Origin: Ascaris suum | Taxonomy: Eukaryota > Nematoda > Chromadorea > Rhabditida > Ascarididae | DNA length: 64,000 nt | NCBI GenBank assembly: GCA_013433145.1 | Contig: CM024179.1 | Span: 868,001 to 932,000, forward strand | Direction of reading: 5' to 3' | In this document: in pieces, positions 47,018-57,679 of the stretch | How positions within the stretch are numbered: position 1 is the first letter of the stretch | Layout: each line of letters begins with the position of its first letter | Position numbers and translations under genes: made by a program | The notes under the pieces: model-generated | The model's database searches: none | What the model saw: only the letters and a program-made list of their open reading frames with translations | Told to the model about the DNA's origin: nothing

Positions 47018-50000
47018 GATAACCTTGCAGTACGTACGTGCCCTTAGCCATCTGCCACGCATTAAAAAAGTCCAAAATTCGAATCCCTTGTCAAAATTTC
47101 AGGAAATTTATGACCCAAGCAATTTATTTCACCCATACGGCAATTCCCACTATCGAACCGCTTCCCAATATGCATGAACAAACAAAAACTCATCACTATA
47201 CACAGGCGAAGTTCTCAAAGAAAAAGCTAGTCCCCATAAGAAAATGCGAGAAGATACTCTGATGATAAAAGAAGAAGAAACCATAGGGAAGCATAAAACG
47301 ATTGCTGCGTTGTCTTACAAGAGTAAACAAGAGGCGAATGCGCGCCAAGAATTGCTAAAAAAAAAACTGATCGACGCACTAGATAAAGCAGTCTTACATT
47401 GACAATGAAAATGCACATTCCATCTCCTCCTTGAATTGACACGATGAAAAATGAAACCGAAACAAGGACGACGGGGAAGGCGTGAAAGGAAAGAGAGGTG
47501 GGATGAAAAGTGCTTCCGAGAAACAATCTAGTGGGTGGTCATTGATTTAATCGAGACCAGAAAAACCACAAAACTCCAACAAAAAAAAAAACCCTCTCTC
47601 CGCCGCATAACATTCTAAACAACCAACCTTCCAAAAGGGGAATAAAAACTCCAATGATTTTTCTAAAAGATATCGAGTTACAACCACGACCACCCAAATT
47701 CCCTAAAGCAATCATTAAAGCACCAACCTCTACCATTACTATGAAACAATAATTCAAACGGAATCAAATAAGATGAAAATAAGGCAGGAAAATAATAATA
47801 ACATTTAGCGAAGCGTTTTTTTATTTAAAAAATCGAAATTTGAAAAAAAAATAATAAAGCAAATTTAAAAAATTGAAATAAATGAAGCAAAAAGCAAAAT
47901 ATGAAGAAAAATTATGCGAACGATACACAGAAACAAAGATAGAGAATCTTTTAGAAACTCTCTTATATTGCACATTCCTTCTGCTAACCTGTATGGATGG
48001 CTAAAGTATTACAAAAATTGACTATTCCAGCAAACTTTCAGCAATTCTGAGCGGCATATTTAAGCTTATGGACATATCCGGATTTCCATTATATATGGTT
48101 GAAGGATGAGCGCATGAAAAAGTAGAAAAATGCGCGATATGCGATATGCGTACAAATAAATAATAAAACGTTCTTTCAAATGTTTTAATAAATTAAATCT
48201 AAAACGGTCTATACAAATTTTTTTTTACAAGAGATTCGCTTTCCAATGGCCCGGTCGGTATGAAATAAAAATATAAATGACGCTTAAGGCATGAAATTTT
48301 CTCCCTCCATTAAATATTCATAGCTTTTTTCCGAAAACGATCGATCAAAGTTGAAATATAGTAATGGGGGCCGCTTCACAGAACGTTCTGGCGTACGTTC
48401 TATTTGCTAAATTTCGCAAATCTAACTACAGTGGTACCTAGTTGAAATATTCAGACAAGTAAACAAACAGACATATGAATAGACATAGAAATAAGCACAG
48501 TCACAACCGCTGCCATAATGCACTTAGCAAACATAGAAGTAAGCACAGAAGTAATATACAAGTAACATAAAAACGCTTAGCAAATATAGAAGTAACATGG
48601 AAGTAGAAATAGACATAGAAGTAAGCACAGTCACGACCGCTCCCATTATGCGCTTAGCAAATAAACAACGCAAGAACTAATGCATCTGTAATTTATTTAT
48701 ACTTACTTTGCAAAACATAAGAACAAAAAAAAAACTAGCAATAAAAAGCAATAATATAGAAATACGCACTAACCGTTAGCAAGTAATTTTTTAAGATGCT
48801 CGATTTCAAGTTGGAATTTCCTCAATAAAGCATCTTTAGGATCTTCATTTATATGCGCCACATTCTTTATGTTCTTTGCTCGATTTGCGTATCGTAACGT
48901 CGATACCGTTTCATCGTAATTAAAACGCCGCTGGGCCTATATTTGCACACTGCAAGTAAAATTAAGTACACAAATAATGAAATATCATGCTATATCACAT
49001 AGTTTAGCCTATAGTTCAACTTATCATTGGCTACATAGCACTTAAGCCATTTTTATGGACGTTCACAGCAGCACACTTCACTGAAAGGTTATAGTTTGGA
49101 AATAATTTTCATCATAGTTCATAGTTTATAATTTTTTTCGGTACATAAAACTTTACAGTTTAGATTCCCTTTTTACAGTCCACCGCGATCTATAGAATGG
49201 AAAATCCGAGGCGGTATTATACTGGATAAACGTCAACTTCCATAACAACCTTCACGAGTCTTTAGACTGCACAAAGATCAATTCCATCGCTACGCCTTAA
49301 TAAAACGAAAAAAATTGCTCGATTTAACCATCAATAATCCAAACCGCACTCAACAATGTCTAACAAAATGCCACTGCATAATAACACAAGCATAACATAC
49401 CATTACAGTCTTTGAATTTCCACCTAGTGAGTCCTGCAAGAGACGAGTGAGTTTTGAATTTCGATACGGAATATGGGTGGCTTTCGTATCCACTAATGCG
49501 CTGATCACATTCCCCAACGACGACAGCGAAAGATTGATTCGAGATGCCTCCTTCAACCGTTGCCCGCTTGCACCCGTCTTTGACTGTCGCTCACTACCCT
49601 AAAAGAAGCATGAAAATCAGAAAAAGTTTGATTGCAGATTTGCAGAAAAGTAGCATGAAAAGAAAATCAGAAAAAAAAGGATGAAGAAGAGAAACGAAAA
49701 TAAAACGAAAACTTTTTCATCAGACGACTAATCACTACTTCCTCCTTCCACTAGACGAGTTCAGATATCCGTGGCGGATGAACATATACAGCCCCCCCCC
49801 CCCCCCCCTCTTAAGCGATTCTTCAATGTATGATGGATCAAAGAGATTATCACAATCAATTTCAGCTTTCACAACCCGTAAATCGCTTCTACATAAAAAC
49901 CATTCGCTATTACCGAAGAAATAATACCGTCACGAATGAGTCAAAAAGGTATGCACTGCTCACCACAATACAATAAACATCCACAACTGCATGGAGGATA

Positions 50001-53000
50001 TTCCAGGTCAATATTTTACGGAATGTTCTGATTGATCGTAAAACTTTCAGCTTAAGCTGCTTATCAGGTAGCAACTCAAACTTCACCGCAAGATATTTAA
50101 AGAAAAAAAAAACAAGAGACAAAGACCCCAATACCCAACTACTACCTGCAATTAATAATAAGATTTTTGTCGATGTTTACCGTCGATTTAAGTTAAAAAT
50201 AATTCAATCCAGGTACGGTACGCTAAGCAAAGCAAATAAAAACACCAACCGCCAGATCGACCAGCTGCAATTTGCCTTGTGTGAGGTGATTTCTTCCACC
50301 AAGACGTTCACTGCATTCAACTGTTACCGTAAATAACGCATGTGAACGTGAGCTCTCGATGTTCATGTTGGTCGCTCCAACCGACCTAGAAATATACTCT
50401 CACAGTCTTATAACTCTCCTCAAAACAACCACCCCATAGGAATGAATCTTAGATCAAGCATACATAAAAGGCTAACCATCAAAGAAACCAAAAATGCAAC
50501 AGCACGTACGATCACAGATGGGAAGATATCTGTAGCATTATCACTCCTCTTATCAGATTCGTTAACATTTTTCACACCACATAAAGTTCTAAGCGAATCA
50601 AATGGATGGAAACATAATTTTGCTTCCCTTTCAAGGATGAAAATAAATTGAATTAAAATAAACAAAACGAATACCCAAACAGCGATAATCTCTCAGACAC
50701 TATAATTTACGCCGCAATAATCTACAGAAGTGAACATACTAGGTAGTGCTTCGTGAGTGCTGCAGAAACTCTATTCTGCGCCGTATCTCATTCCCCACTT
50801 ATAACTTAAAAATTGGCCCAAAAAATAATTTACCTGTTGTTACTGCCAAACTGCATTATCCTGGCCATATGATCTGCACTCGAAACCGTAACACTCGATA
50901 AATCCTTGACATATACTCCCACATCGGGACGCTCCTTCAAAGAATCTCTTTTTTAAAGACTGATGCCCGCTTATCTCTGATTATAAAGTGGCTTTTGTTA
51001 GCATTACTACTACCATAAGAAAAACCTGGATATTGCACAACTTTGCAAAAAAGGTTACCAATGCTGGCATGTGATAAACGGCGTATAACTTCATAGATCC
51101 ATGTCGTAGATGGAGAAGGGAGGTTCAGTGAAGGAGTGAAGTGAGAGGGGAGGAGCATTTGGACCAAGACTTCCAGCTGCATGAAATGCATAGTAATTAG
51201 AACTTTTCAACGATACCTAGTAAGATCCAAATCACCTGCGACCTCAATAACATGGAAAATGATGTCATCGCTATATCAGTTCAAGATCAAAGAGCTTTGC
51301 CAGCCGCATACCACAAATACGTATCATCACCGGATTTACTGCAAACGCTATTAGCATGTCTCTCATTTATTAAGGGTATTTCTATTACGGAGACTAAAAA
51401 AAAGTCTTATCATCCCATTCTTAATCAAAAGTTAACGAAAATCTTATCACTTCATTATCAAAACAAGCAAATCGGAAAGCGCGCTAGAGTTTACTTGCAC
51501 GATATTTGCTCTTTAAATTTCGCTCATCACATTCGATCACTTTCAACAACTGTCAATAATTAATAAAATATAAGTAACAAAGCATCAACGTTTTAGCATA
51601 TTTTGACAACATCAAATAAAAATCAGAATTGGCCACAAAACGGATTCAAATTTTCCAGCTAGAATCAACTGACGATATCATTAAACCAGCAAATCTTTTA
51701 ACTATGGCTTCAGCGTTAAATGAGTTAAAAGTGCCGGATAGACAGATAGACATAAACATATATGTCCATACAAATCATATTCCCTGTTCATGCAAACCTG
51801 CAAAGAACAGCAAAAATAGCCCATAAAATGAATACAACAGGGTATACCTTAATTTCAAGTCCATGAACAGGGCTCTTGGTTAGAAGATCTCGTATTTCTT
51901 CGTTATAAATTTCCAAATAAGAAACGCGCACAAGGAAAGTCTTGTCTTGTTGACATTTAGCGATATGATCAAAGATATGCGCAAAAGAGTTCGGTATTAT
52001 GCCCGCTTGTTCGGGTGAGTCCGGTAAACCTGACATCGTATATGTTTTACCGGTACCCGTCTGCCCGTATGCCAAAATCGTTCCTGTAACAAATTAATCA
52101 CATGATGGAAATTTTTCTGGAAAAAAGGCACGCCAGACAAACGGGTCGCTTATCATTTCACTAGAGAAGGAAAATGATGTGGGAAGAAGAAGATAGAGAA
52201 AGAGGAATAATTCTGCCCCCGACAATTTAAAAAACGTTAGCCCAAATTATTGAAAAATCCCATACAAAATAATCGACTCTTGAGCAACTGTGAAAACCCA
52301 TAAAAGAGCACTCCTGTTATCGCCTTTATAAGACAAATATACCTCCAAAAAAATTTAAGTTTCGTTCACATCCAAACAGACCTCTATTACTTTTATACTT
52401 TCTAAGTTATTTTTTACAACGTCACCGCTTTATTAGTCGAATGACCGACTAATATTACGGCTACTTATACTACAATACTGAATGGATATATCGAATTACT
52501 TATAATACTTTAATATCGATCTAATTAGTCGTAATAATAATAAAATAAAACAAAAAAAATGAAACCATTATATCCTTTCAGCACATTATCGACAATGGGC
52601 CGTGCAGCGATATTATATACACTCAGCTGATCGGCTGTCTCGTCGAAAACGGCATCAAATGTGAAATAACGAGGCGGCTCCTGCAATGCTTCCGTCATTA
52701 AATCTTTCACTATATAAAATAGCTAATGACCTCTGGAAACTTCGGATGAAGCAAGAAAAAGCGCTCTGCCAAAACCTTCAGCCTACTAAACCTGCATATT
52801 TTACAACCCAAATCCACGTTCCAAATGAGGCGATGGGAGGATAGGTAAAGAAGGAGGATGCAGTTGGCTGCAATTCGGCGGTCCCTAACCGATACAACTC
52901 TCCCAATCTCCCTAACTGAAGAAAATAATAACTTCTTAAAATTAGCCAGAAAGCTGGCCAGAAGTTAGAGACCAAAATAAACCCCTTATGTTATTTCGTT

Positions 53001-53348
53001 CTTGAATTGATATTATTTTCATTAGAAAGCCATTAAACTTCAAACTCTAAATAGCAACCATCTGTGCACATTTGCATGTTAATCCCAATCATCAATTTAG
53101 TTGCCTATATCCTCAAGTGGTGAATAGCATCTGCAATAAACTAATATCACACGAAAAGCGAGCTCACACTACAACGTGAGTGACATTTATAAACTCACCT
53201 GTGGTGAGAAGGGATTTGTAACGGAGACCGAATTCGTATCCACATCGACGTGAACAACCGACTTATTTCCTTGTGAGCGTTCCATCTCGCTCAATGGCCT
53301 ACATCTGACCACGACACGGACGTTGTCCGCTTCCGTGTCTAAGACCAT
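42274..53348 (-). CDS. klp-20: kinesin-II motor subunit, KLP-20/KIF3A type (12 exons)
   Basis: Motor subunit of heterotrimeric kinesin-II, which moves intraflagellar transport trains along ciliary microtubules towards plus ends; in nematodes it acts in ciliated sensory neurons with KLP-11 and KAP-1. Exons 1-7 encode the N-terminal motor: RVVVRCRP, P-loop GQTGTGKT (residues 95-102), [14 protein letters not shown], switch I NIESSRSH, switch [27 protein letters not shown] and [12 protein letters not shown]. Exon 8 adds a Glu-rich hinge and exons 8-10 a coiled coil with [12 protein letters not shown]. Exon 11 carries [12 protein letters not shown] and [16 protein letters not shown], diagnostic of KIF3A rather than KIF3B or KIF17. 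Two single-base frame breaks occur in conserved parts (exons 7 and 10). Counting them as errors, all phases agree and the product is about 660-670 residues, close to C. elegans KLP-20. Start: ATG at 53348, seven bases after a splice acceptor. Confidence 0.93.
43104..43249 (-). CDS. klp-20: klp-20 exon 11: KIF3A tail signature
   Basis: [40 protein letters not shown]. Acceptor TTGCAG, donor AGG|gtattg. Confidence 0.95.
44142..44343 (-). CDS. klp-20: klp-20 exon 10, one base missing
   Basis: [20 protein letters not shown] to VRQLRSELL in one frame. A base is missing near 44160, after which LQLLII can be read one frame over, and its last base G completes the Asp of exon 11. Acceptor TTTAAG|G, donor G|gtattt. 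Confidence 0.86.
44824..45032 (-). CDS. klp-20: klp-20 exon 9: coiled coil
   Basis: [40 protein letters not shown]. Acceptor TATTGAAG|G, donor AG|gtacca in phase 2. Confidence 0.93.
46120..46319 (-). CDS. klp-20: klp-20 exon 8: hinge and start of coiled coil
   Basis: [20 protein letters not shown] (acidic hinge), then a Lys/Glu-rich coiled coil ending ATELRAKE. Acceptor ATTTAG after a CAA/TTGCAA-rich repeat, donor GAG|gtgaac. Confidence 0.88.
46979..47014. repeat. (TA)18 microsatellite
   Basis: 36 bases of perfect TA in the 2.45-kb intron between klp-20 exons 7 and 8. Confidence 0.97.
48479..48667. repeat. imperfect ~130-bp duplication with internal subrepeats
   Basis: ATAGACATAGAA, TAAGCACAGTCAC, ACCGCT-CCAT and GCACTTAGCAAA recur in the same order at about 48479-48543 and 48609-48665. 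The shorter unit CTTAGCAAAxATAGAAGTAA repeats between them. It lies in the intron after klp-20 exon 7. Confidence 0.7.
48774..48949 (-). CDS. klp-20: klp-20 exon 7, frame broken by 1 extra base
   Basis: CANIGPAA reads in the frame of exon 6. Then TTTT (48922-48925) shifts the frame, and [19 protein letters not shown] to [16 protein letters not shown] continues in the next frame. One T fewer would restore the usual AxYNYDET region. Acceptor TTGCAG, donor G|gttagt. Confidence 0.88.
49401..49598 (-). CDS. klp-20: klp-20 exon 6: switch II
   Basis: [53 protein letters not shown]. Acceptor TTTTAG, donor ATG|gtatgt. Confidence 0.96.
49792..49808 (+). repeat. poly(C)17 tract
   Basis: Run of 17 C (G on the transcribed sense of klp-20) in the intron between exons 5 and 6. 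Confidence 0.95.
50250..50385 (-). CDS. klp-20: klp-20 exon 5: switch I
   Basis: [20 protein letters not shown], then [10 protein letters not shown]. Acceptor TTCTAG, donor GCG|gttggt; switch II is split across this junction. Confidence 0.94.
50834..50934 (-). CDS. klp-20: klp-20 exon 4
   Basis: [17 protein letters not shown] to FGSNN, ending AG|gtaaat in phase 2. Acceptor TTTGAAG|G. Confidence 0.92.
51848..52083 (-). CDS. klp-20: klp-20 exon 3: P-loop
   Basis: [48 protein letters not shown]. The usual TIFAYG reads TILAYG. Acceptor TACAG, donor AAG|gtatac. Confidence 0.96.
52566..52680 (-). CDS. klp-20: klp-20 exon 2
   Basis: [35 protein letters not shown]. Acceptor TGCAG, donor G|gtttca in phase 1. 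Confidence 0.94.
53199..53348 (-). CDS. klp-20: klp-20 exon 1
   Basis: 50 codons from [23 protein letters not shown] to NPFSPQ, the first motor strand. Donor CAG|gtgagt, phase 0. Confidence 0.92.
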
Positions 53349-53360
53349 TTCCCCTCTATA
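53349..53360 (-). promoter_or_regulatory. klp-20: candidate trans-splice acceptor of klp-20
   Basis: TTGTTATAG lies just upstream of the start codon and would leave a 5' UTR of only seven bases. That is typical of spliced-leader addition in nematodes. It could instead be an ordinary 3' splice site after a non-coding exon. Confidence 0.45.
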
Positions 53361-56300
53361 ACAAATGCAATCACATATCCGGATGCCAATATCTGACTCC
53401 TCTCCGCCCTATACTCAACGACTTCGAGTATAAAAGCTCTATATTCAACTACTCCCCATTTCTATAAAATCCATACCTCACATAAACGTATACCTTCCTT
53501 CGAAAAGTTGCAAACGCTCTATAGTCTATGAATTCCTCTTTTATCTAAGCCGGATAGAAAAAAGCTACCTAGATTTGCATTAAATCTACTTTCAAATATT
53601 TGCATCAAATCAATTTTCTTCTTATTTTATTCTATTCCATTAAAAACCTTATGTAATTTCTTCTAAAAGATATATTTTTTTCAACACCTCTTCACCTTTC
53701 GATAGCACCACCTCTACTTCCCCTCCCCCACCCACCTTTCCCCGAGGAATTCCCCAACTCGCCGCTTTGAAAAATATCTCCAACTCAACAGCAAACTTGA
53801 TATAAACTTCACCCCAAAATTTACCCAAATCTGACAAAATGACGTAGAAAAACTGTATTAATATAAATAATTCAATCAATAGTATCACATCTGGTTAATT
53901 ACCAATAAACTTCATAATTTAAAAAAAACATATAGATCAAAGCTTTTATTATTTAATAAAATTAGAAATATTTATACAAGAAGTATTGCAAATTAAAGAT
54001 TGTTGATAGCTTAACGTTACAACGATTGCATTTACAAATTGAATTGAACCGTTATATATTTCATCATTTAATTCAGCTTATAATATCTCTAACCTAATAT
54101 TTTCATAATATAACGAAAACTTATAGGAGGAATTTTTATCATATTTGAAGAAAAAAAATAAAAAATTCCACTAAGAAATATTTTTTAAAAGAAATGCGAA
54201 ATAAATGAAATGAATATTTTTATATTTGATAAAAATTAGCTGCTATCTAATATTGCAAAAAAAAAAAAAAAAACAGAAAAAAAAAGAAAAAACCGGAAGA
54301 ACAAAAACATTTGAAGAAAAAACAAAAAGAAAAAATGAAAAATGAATTCTCAAAAAAAAAAAATTTTTTTTTTTTAAAGCGAATAAAAATCGATTAGAAA
54401 TCAATCTTATTTAAAAGCATATATTAAATATAACGATAATAAAATGCAAAAGACTTTTCCTTTTTTTTTTTAGCTTTAAAAAGAGATGAAAAATCCATTA
54501 GTGAACTATATGGCTATCACTTATTATAATTCAAAACCAAGATGGTAATATCTGAATCCACTAAATCATTACCTTTAATTTCTCCATCATTGCAACGTAC
54601 TATTCAATTCATGAAAATAACGGTACTCATTAGTCTATAAAAACAAATATCGATTTCAAGTATTTAATATCGCTTTGATAGTAAACTTAACTTATTGACA
54701 GCTTCCACTGGTAGTAAACTTATTGACAGCTTCTAATGTTCACCTGATATTTCTTCACATCTATTTATGCCGAATAATCAGAAGCATTTTATAGTCATAA
54801 AATCGAATAGATAAACATCTTAGAAATAATTCACGCATTAACACTGAACGACAATAATAGCAAAGAAAAAGCGCAATACAAAGATGACCGACTATAAATG
54901 GAAACAATTGATGGCGAATAGCTCATTGACAAAAGTGGGAACTATCAAAATAAGTGATATAAGTTCAATGACGCATCCCTCATTGTTGCTTTGAAAAAAA
55001 AAAACATTTCTTTAGAACATATATGAAAATATTATGGCAATTTCGACTTAAAATCCCCTTAGCATTTCTAAACGAAAATTCTATAAAACTGAAAAACTTT
55101 TATAAGCTTAAACCTTCAATGATAATTCTCATCTTATCAAAAACAATAATCGTCAACACCCAATATATGTGCAAAGAAATGCTTCATTGCTTTCAAAAAA
55201 AGCAAAAAAAAAAAACCAACAACAACAACTTATTCTAATATCTCATAAATCCCTTTTCGAAAGAATATGCAAATTTTATAGGAAGGAGAGTGGAAGAGCT
55301 ATCTTATGATAATCAATCATTCATATTAACCAAATTATTCATTAATAATAGATGCTAATAAATGATCTAGACATTTATTCGTTAAAATTTAAAAAAAAAA
55401 AGAGGAAAGACTAGAACTTCAGAAGAAGCGATCAGCGAACCAATTATTCATTTGCAAAATAAATCGATGAAATTTATCTCAACGAAAAAAAAAAGACGAC
55501 AGAATGAGTTTCTTTATAGATCAAGCTGAAAAATATTTAAATTAGACAAAACAAAAAATATTTGACTTTTAAAACTGTCTCCTGGAATTTCATTAATTAA
55601 CACTTCAGATAATTTCATAAAAAACTAAAAATAAAACGTAAAGGAACGCCTTAAAAAATTATACATTCAAAAATTTTCTAATAAATTGATCTACTTTCCT
55701 AAGAAAAAGAATCCAAATGCTGAACTCTGACGATTAAATCAACTCTTTAAAAAAAAAAGACGATTAGAATTTACAAACGTTACATAGAAATAAAAAAAAA
55801 ATCGAGCATTTATCTTGCATAATAATTCCTTTATTTTTGTTTTTCTCTCAAAAGATAAAACATTAGACGATAATCTTGTTTAAAAACTGACGAGGAGACG
55901 GAGAAAAAGAGAAATAAAAAGAGAGAGAGAGAGAGAAAAAAAAAACAAAAAAAAATTAGATGGGAAAGTAAATCATAGAACAGAAAAAAAAAAAAACCCC
56001 AAGAAGCTATTTATCTATAGTGAAAAATTTTCATTCATAAAAAATATGATGAAAAAAAATATGAAAAAAAACCGCCAAAAAAAAGACTCAAACTTAAATT
56101 ACCTCCGTAGAAAAAAAAAAAAAAAAACTACCCAATATCATGGCCATTGGAAAAATATAGAAATATCTATTGTGTAACTGAAAGATAAAAAAATTAAATA
56201 TCGATTTTTTTTTTGAAAATTTATGAAAATTCAAGAAAAATTTAAAACGAGCGGCTACATATTTATAAAAACTTTAAAAAAAAAAGAAATGAAGAATAAA

Positions 56301-57484
56301 AACATCAAACTATATTGAACTATGAAAATGATGAGTTGAAAAACTATGGAAAAATATAGCAGCCAAAATTTAAAGAAAACGTACTTCAAAAAATGCATAA
56401 AGAAAAATGACTGACAGAGCTAAATAAAAAAAAAAAAAAAAGAAGAAACCGAGAAATTCAAAATCACACCAAGGAGGGGTGAAAAATTTATCCTCCCCCT
56501 CATCCTTCCCCTCTCCTCTTTTCCAGAATGCTGCCTCTTTTCTCTCCCCCCCCCCCTACCCCGGATTTTCAGTATGCTATCATCGAATGCTAATATGATA
56601 ACAGGAATTGGTACTCAAAGATGTTCCCAAACGACATTTTTCGATAGTAGAACAATGCAATCAAGGAAAGATAAGCTAAGGATAACATCAACATACAATC
56701 AAAGAAACAATTAATGACAACCGAAGAATTTGTGCCAAAAAAAAAAAAAAAAAGATAGAATGCCTGACCACAATAAATATATTCAATACAAAAAAAATGC
56801 ATCAACTTTCCATTTACGTGGACGGAAAATCAGAGGTGCAAGAGAGGAGAAGAGAAAGAGGAGACACTAATAAACGTTTCGAAAACGTTCGCAAATCGAT
56901 TCATTTCTACGACGCTAACTACAATTTAATTATCTTTGAATGTCTAATTAACTTCAGCTGATTAATTAATCTTTAATCAATCTTATAGGAACTACTCGCC
57001 AATAGATAAGATTTTACAAGAACTGTGGATTAAAATTTCTTGTGGAAGCTCCAGGTACATATCTTTTTTCCACTTGACCGTTATTGACAGCTCCAGGATG
57101 AAATCCGTGAAAAACAATAGTCTACATTTAATTTACATCCTATCATAATACTGCCATAATTTACATAATGGAAGGTTGTTAATGAGGTACACACGCACAC
57201 ACTACCTCCTCTTCTCAGATTTCACAACTACAAAAATAGTTACTTCTAGGTATCAAGCTTATGTTTACCTTATCGATGAATAGAAAAATAAAAAAAAAAA
57301 AAAAAAAAAAGAACAACGAGAAGAAAGAAAGAGAAATGCACAAATTTCCTTTCACATTCACTTCTCAAAACTCAACTAAATAATCATTTTTCATAGGTCA
57401 TTACACAGGGCAGCAATAAAGCAATCGAAACCCCATTAATCCAATTTTGCCACCCTCCCCCCCCCCCCCCCCAAAAAAAAAACA
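53361..57484. other. intergenic region upstream of klp-20
   Basis: About 4.1 kb of AT-rich DNA with very long A runs, an A12T12 palindrome at 54352-54375, a GA tract near 55918-55940 and poly(C)11 at 56546. No coding frame of normal composition is visible. The klp-20 promoter should lie at its low end. Confidence 0.5.
57457..57472 (+). repeat. poly(C)16 tract
   Basis: Run of 16 C directly followed by a run of ten A, just past the 3' end of the PI5P 4-kinase gene. Confidence 0.95.
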
Positions 57485-57490
57485 TTTATT
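57485..57490 (-). terminator. ppk-2: candidate poly(A) signal of ppk-2
   Basis: Minus-strand AATAAA about 125 bases after the stop codon of the kinase gene. Confidence 0.4.
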
Positions 57491-57613
57491 TTCATCTTAA
57501 ACAACCGAGTTTAACTGAAAAAAAGGATGAATATTGATGTTGGCAGAGGAGGCGAACGTCGCCCTTAAAACGAAGGAGCGCAATCAGCTGAAAACACGTG
57601 ATCGTTGAAGCTA

Positions 57614-57679
57614 TCAAGAAGCGCCTTCCGGATTGATACTCACCGCACGCGTCACGAAATCCAGTAGTCGACGAGCATA
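57614..57679 (-). CDS. ppk-2: ppk-2 terminal exon
   Basis: [13 protein letters not shown] followed by SINPEGAS and the stop TGA. The conserved family end is near RAV, where the strong donor-like GCG|gtgagt occurs, so an alternative 3' exon is possible. Acceptor TTACAG. Confidence 0.85.
   Translation of the reverse strand, partial: YARRLLDFVTRAVSINPEGAS

Noticed and set aside
42274..53348. klp-20 as a pseudogene
   Set aside because: Only two frame breaks, both in short homopolymers, while all splice sites, phases and motor motifs are intact; a similar 1-base break occurs in an unrelated gene nearby, so error is more likely.
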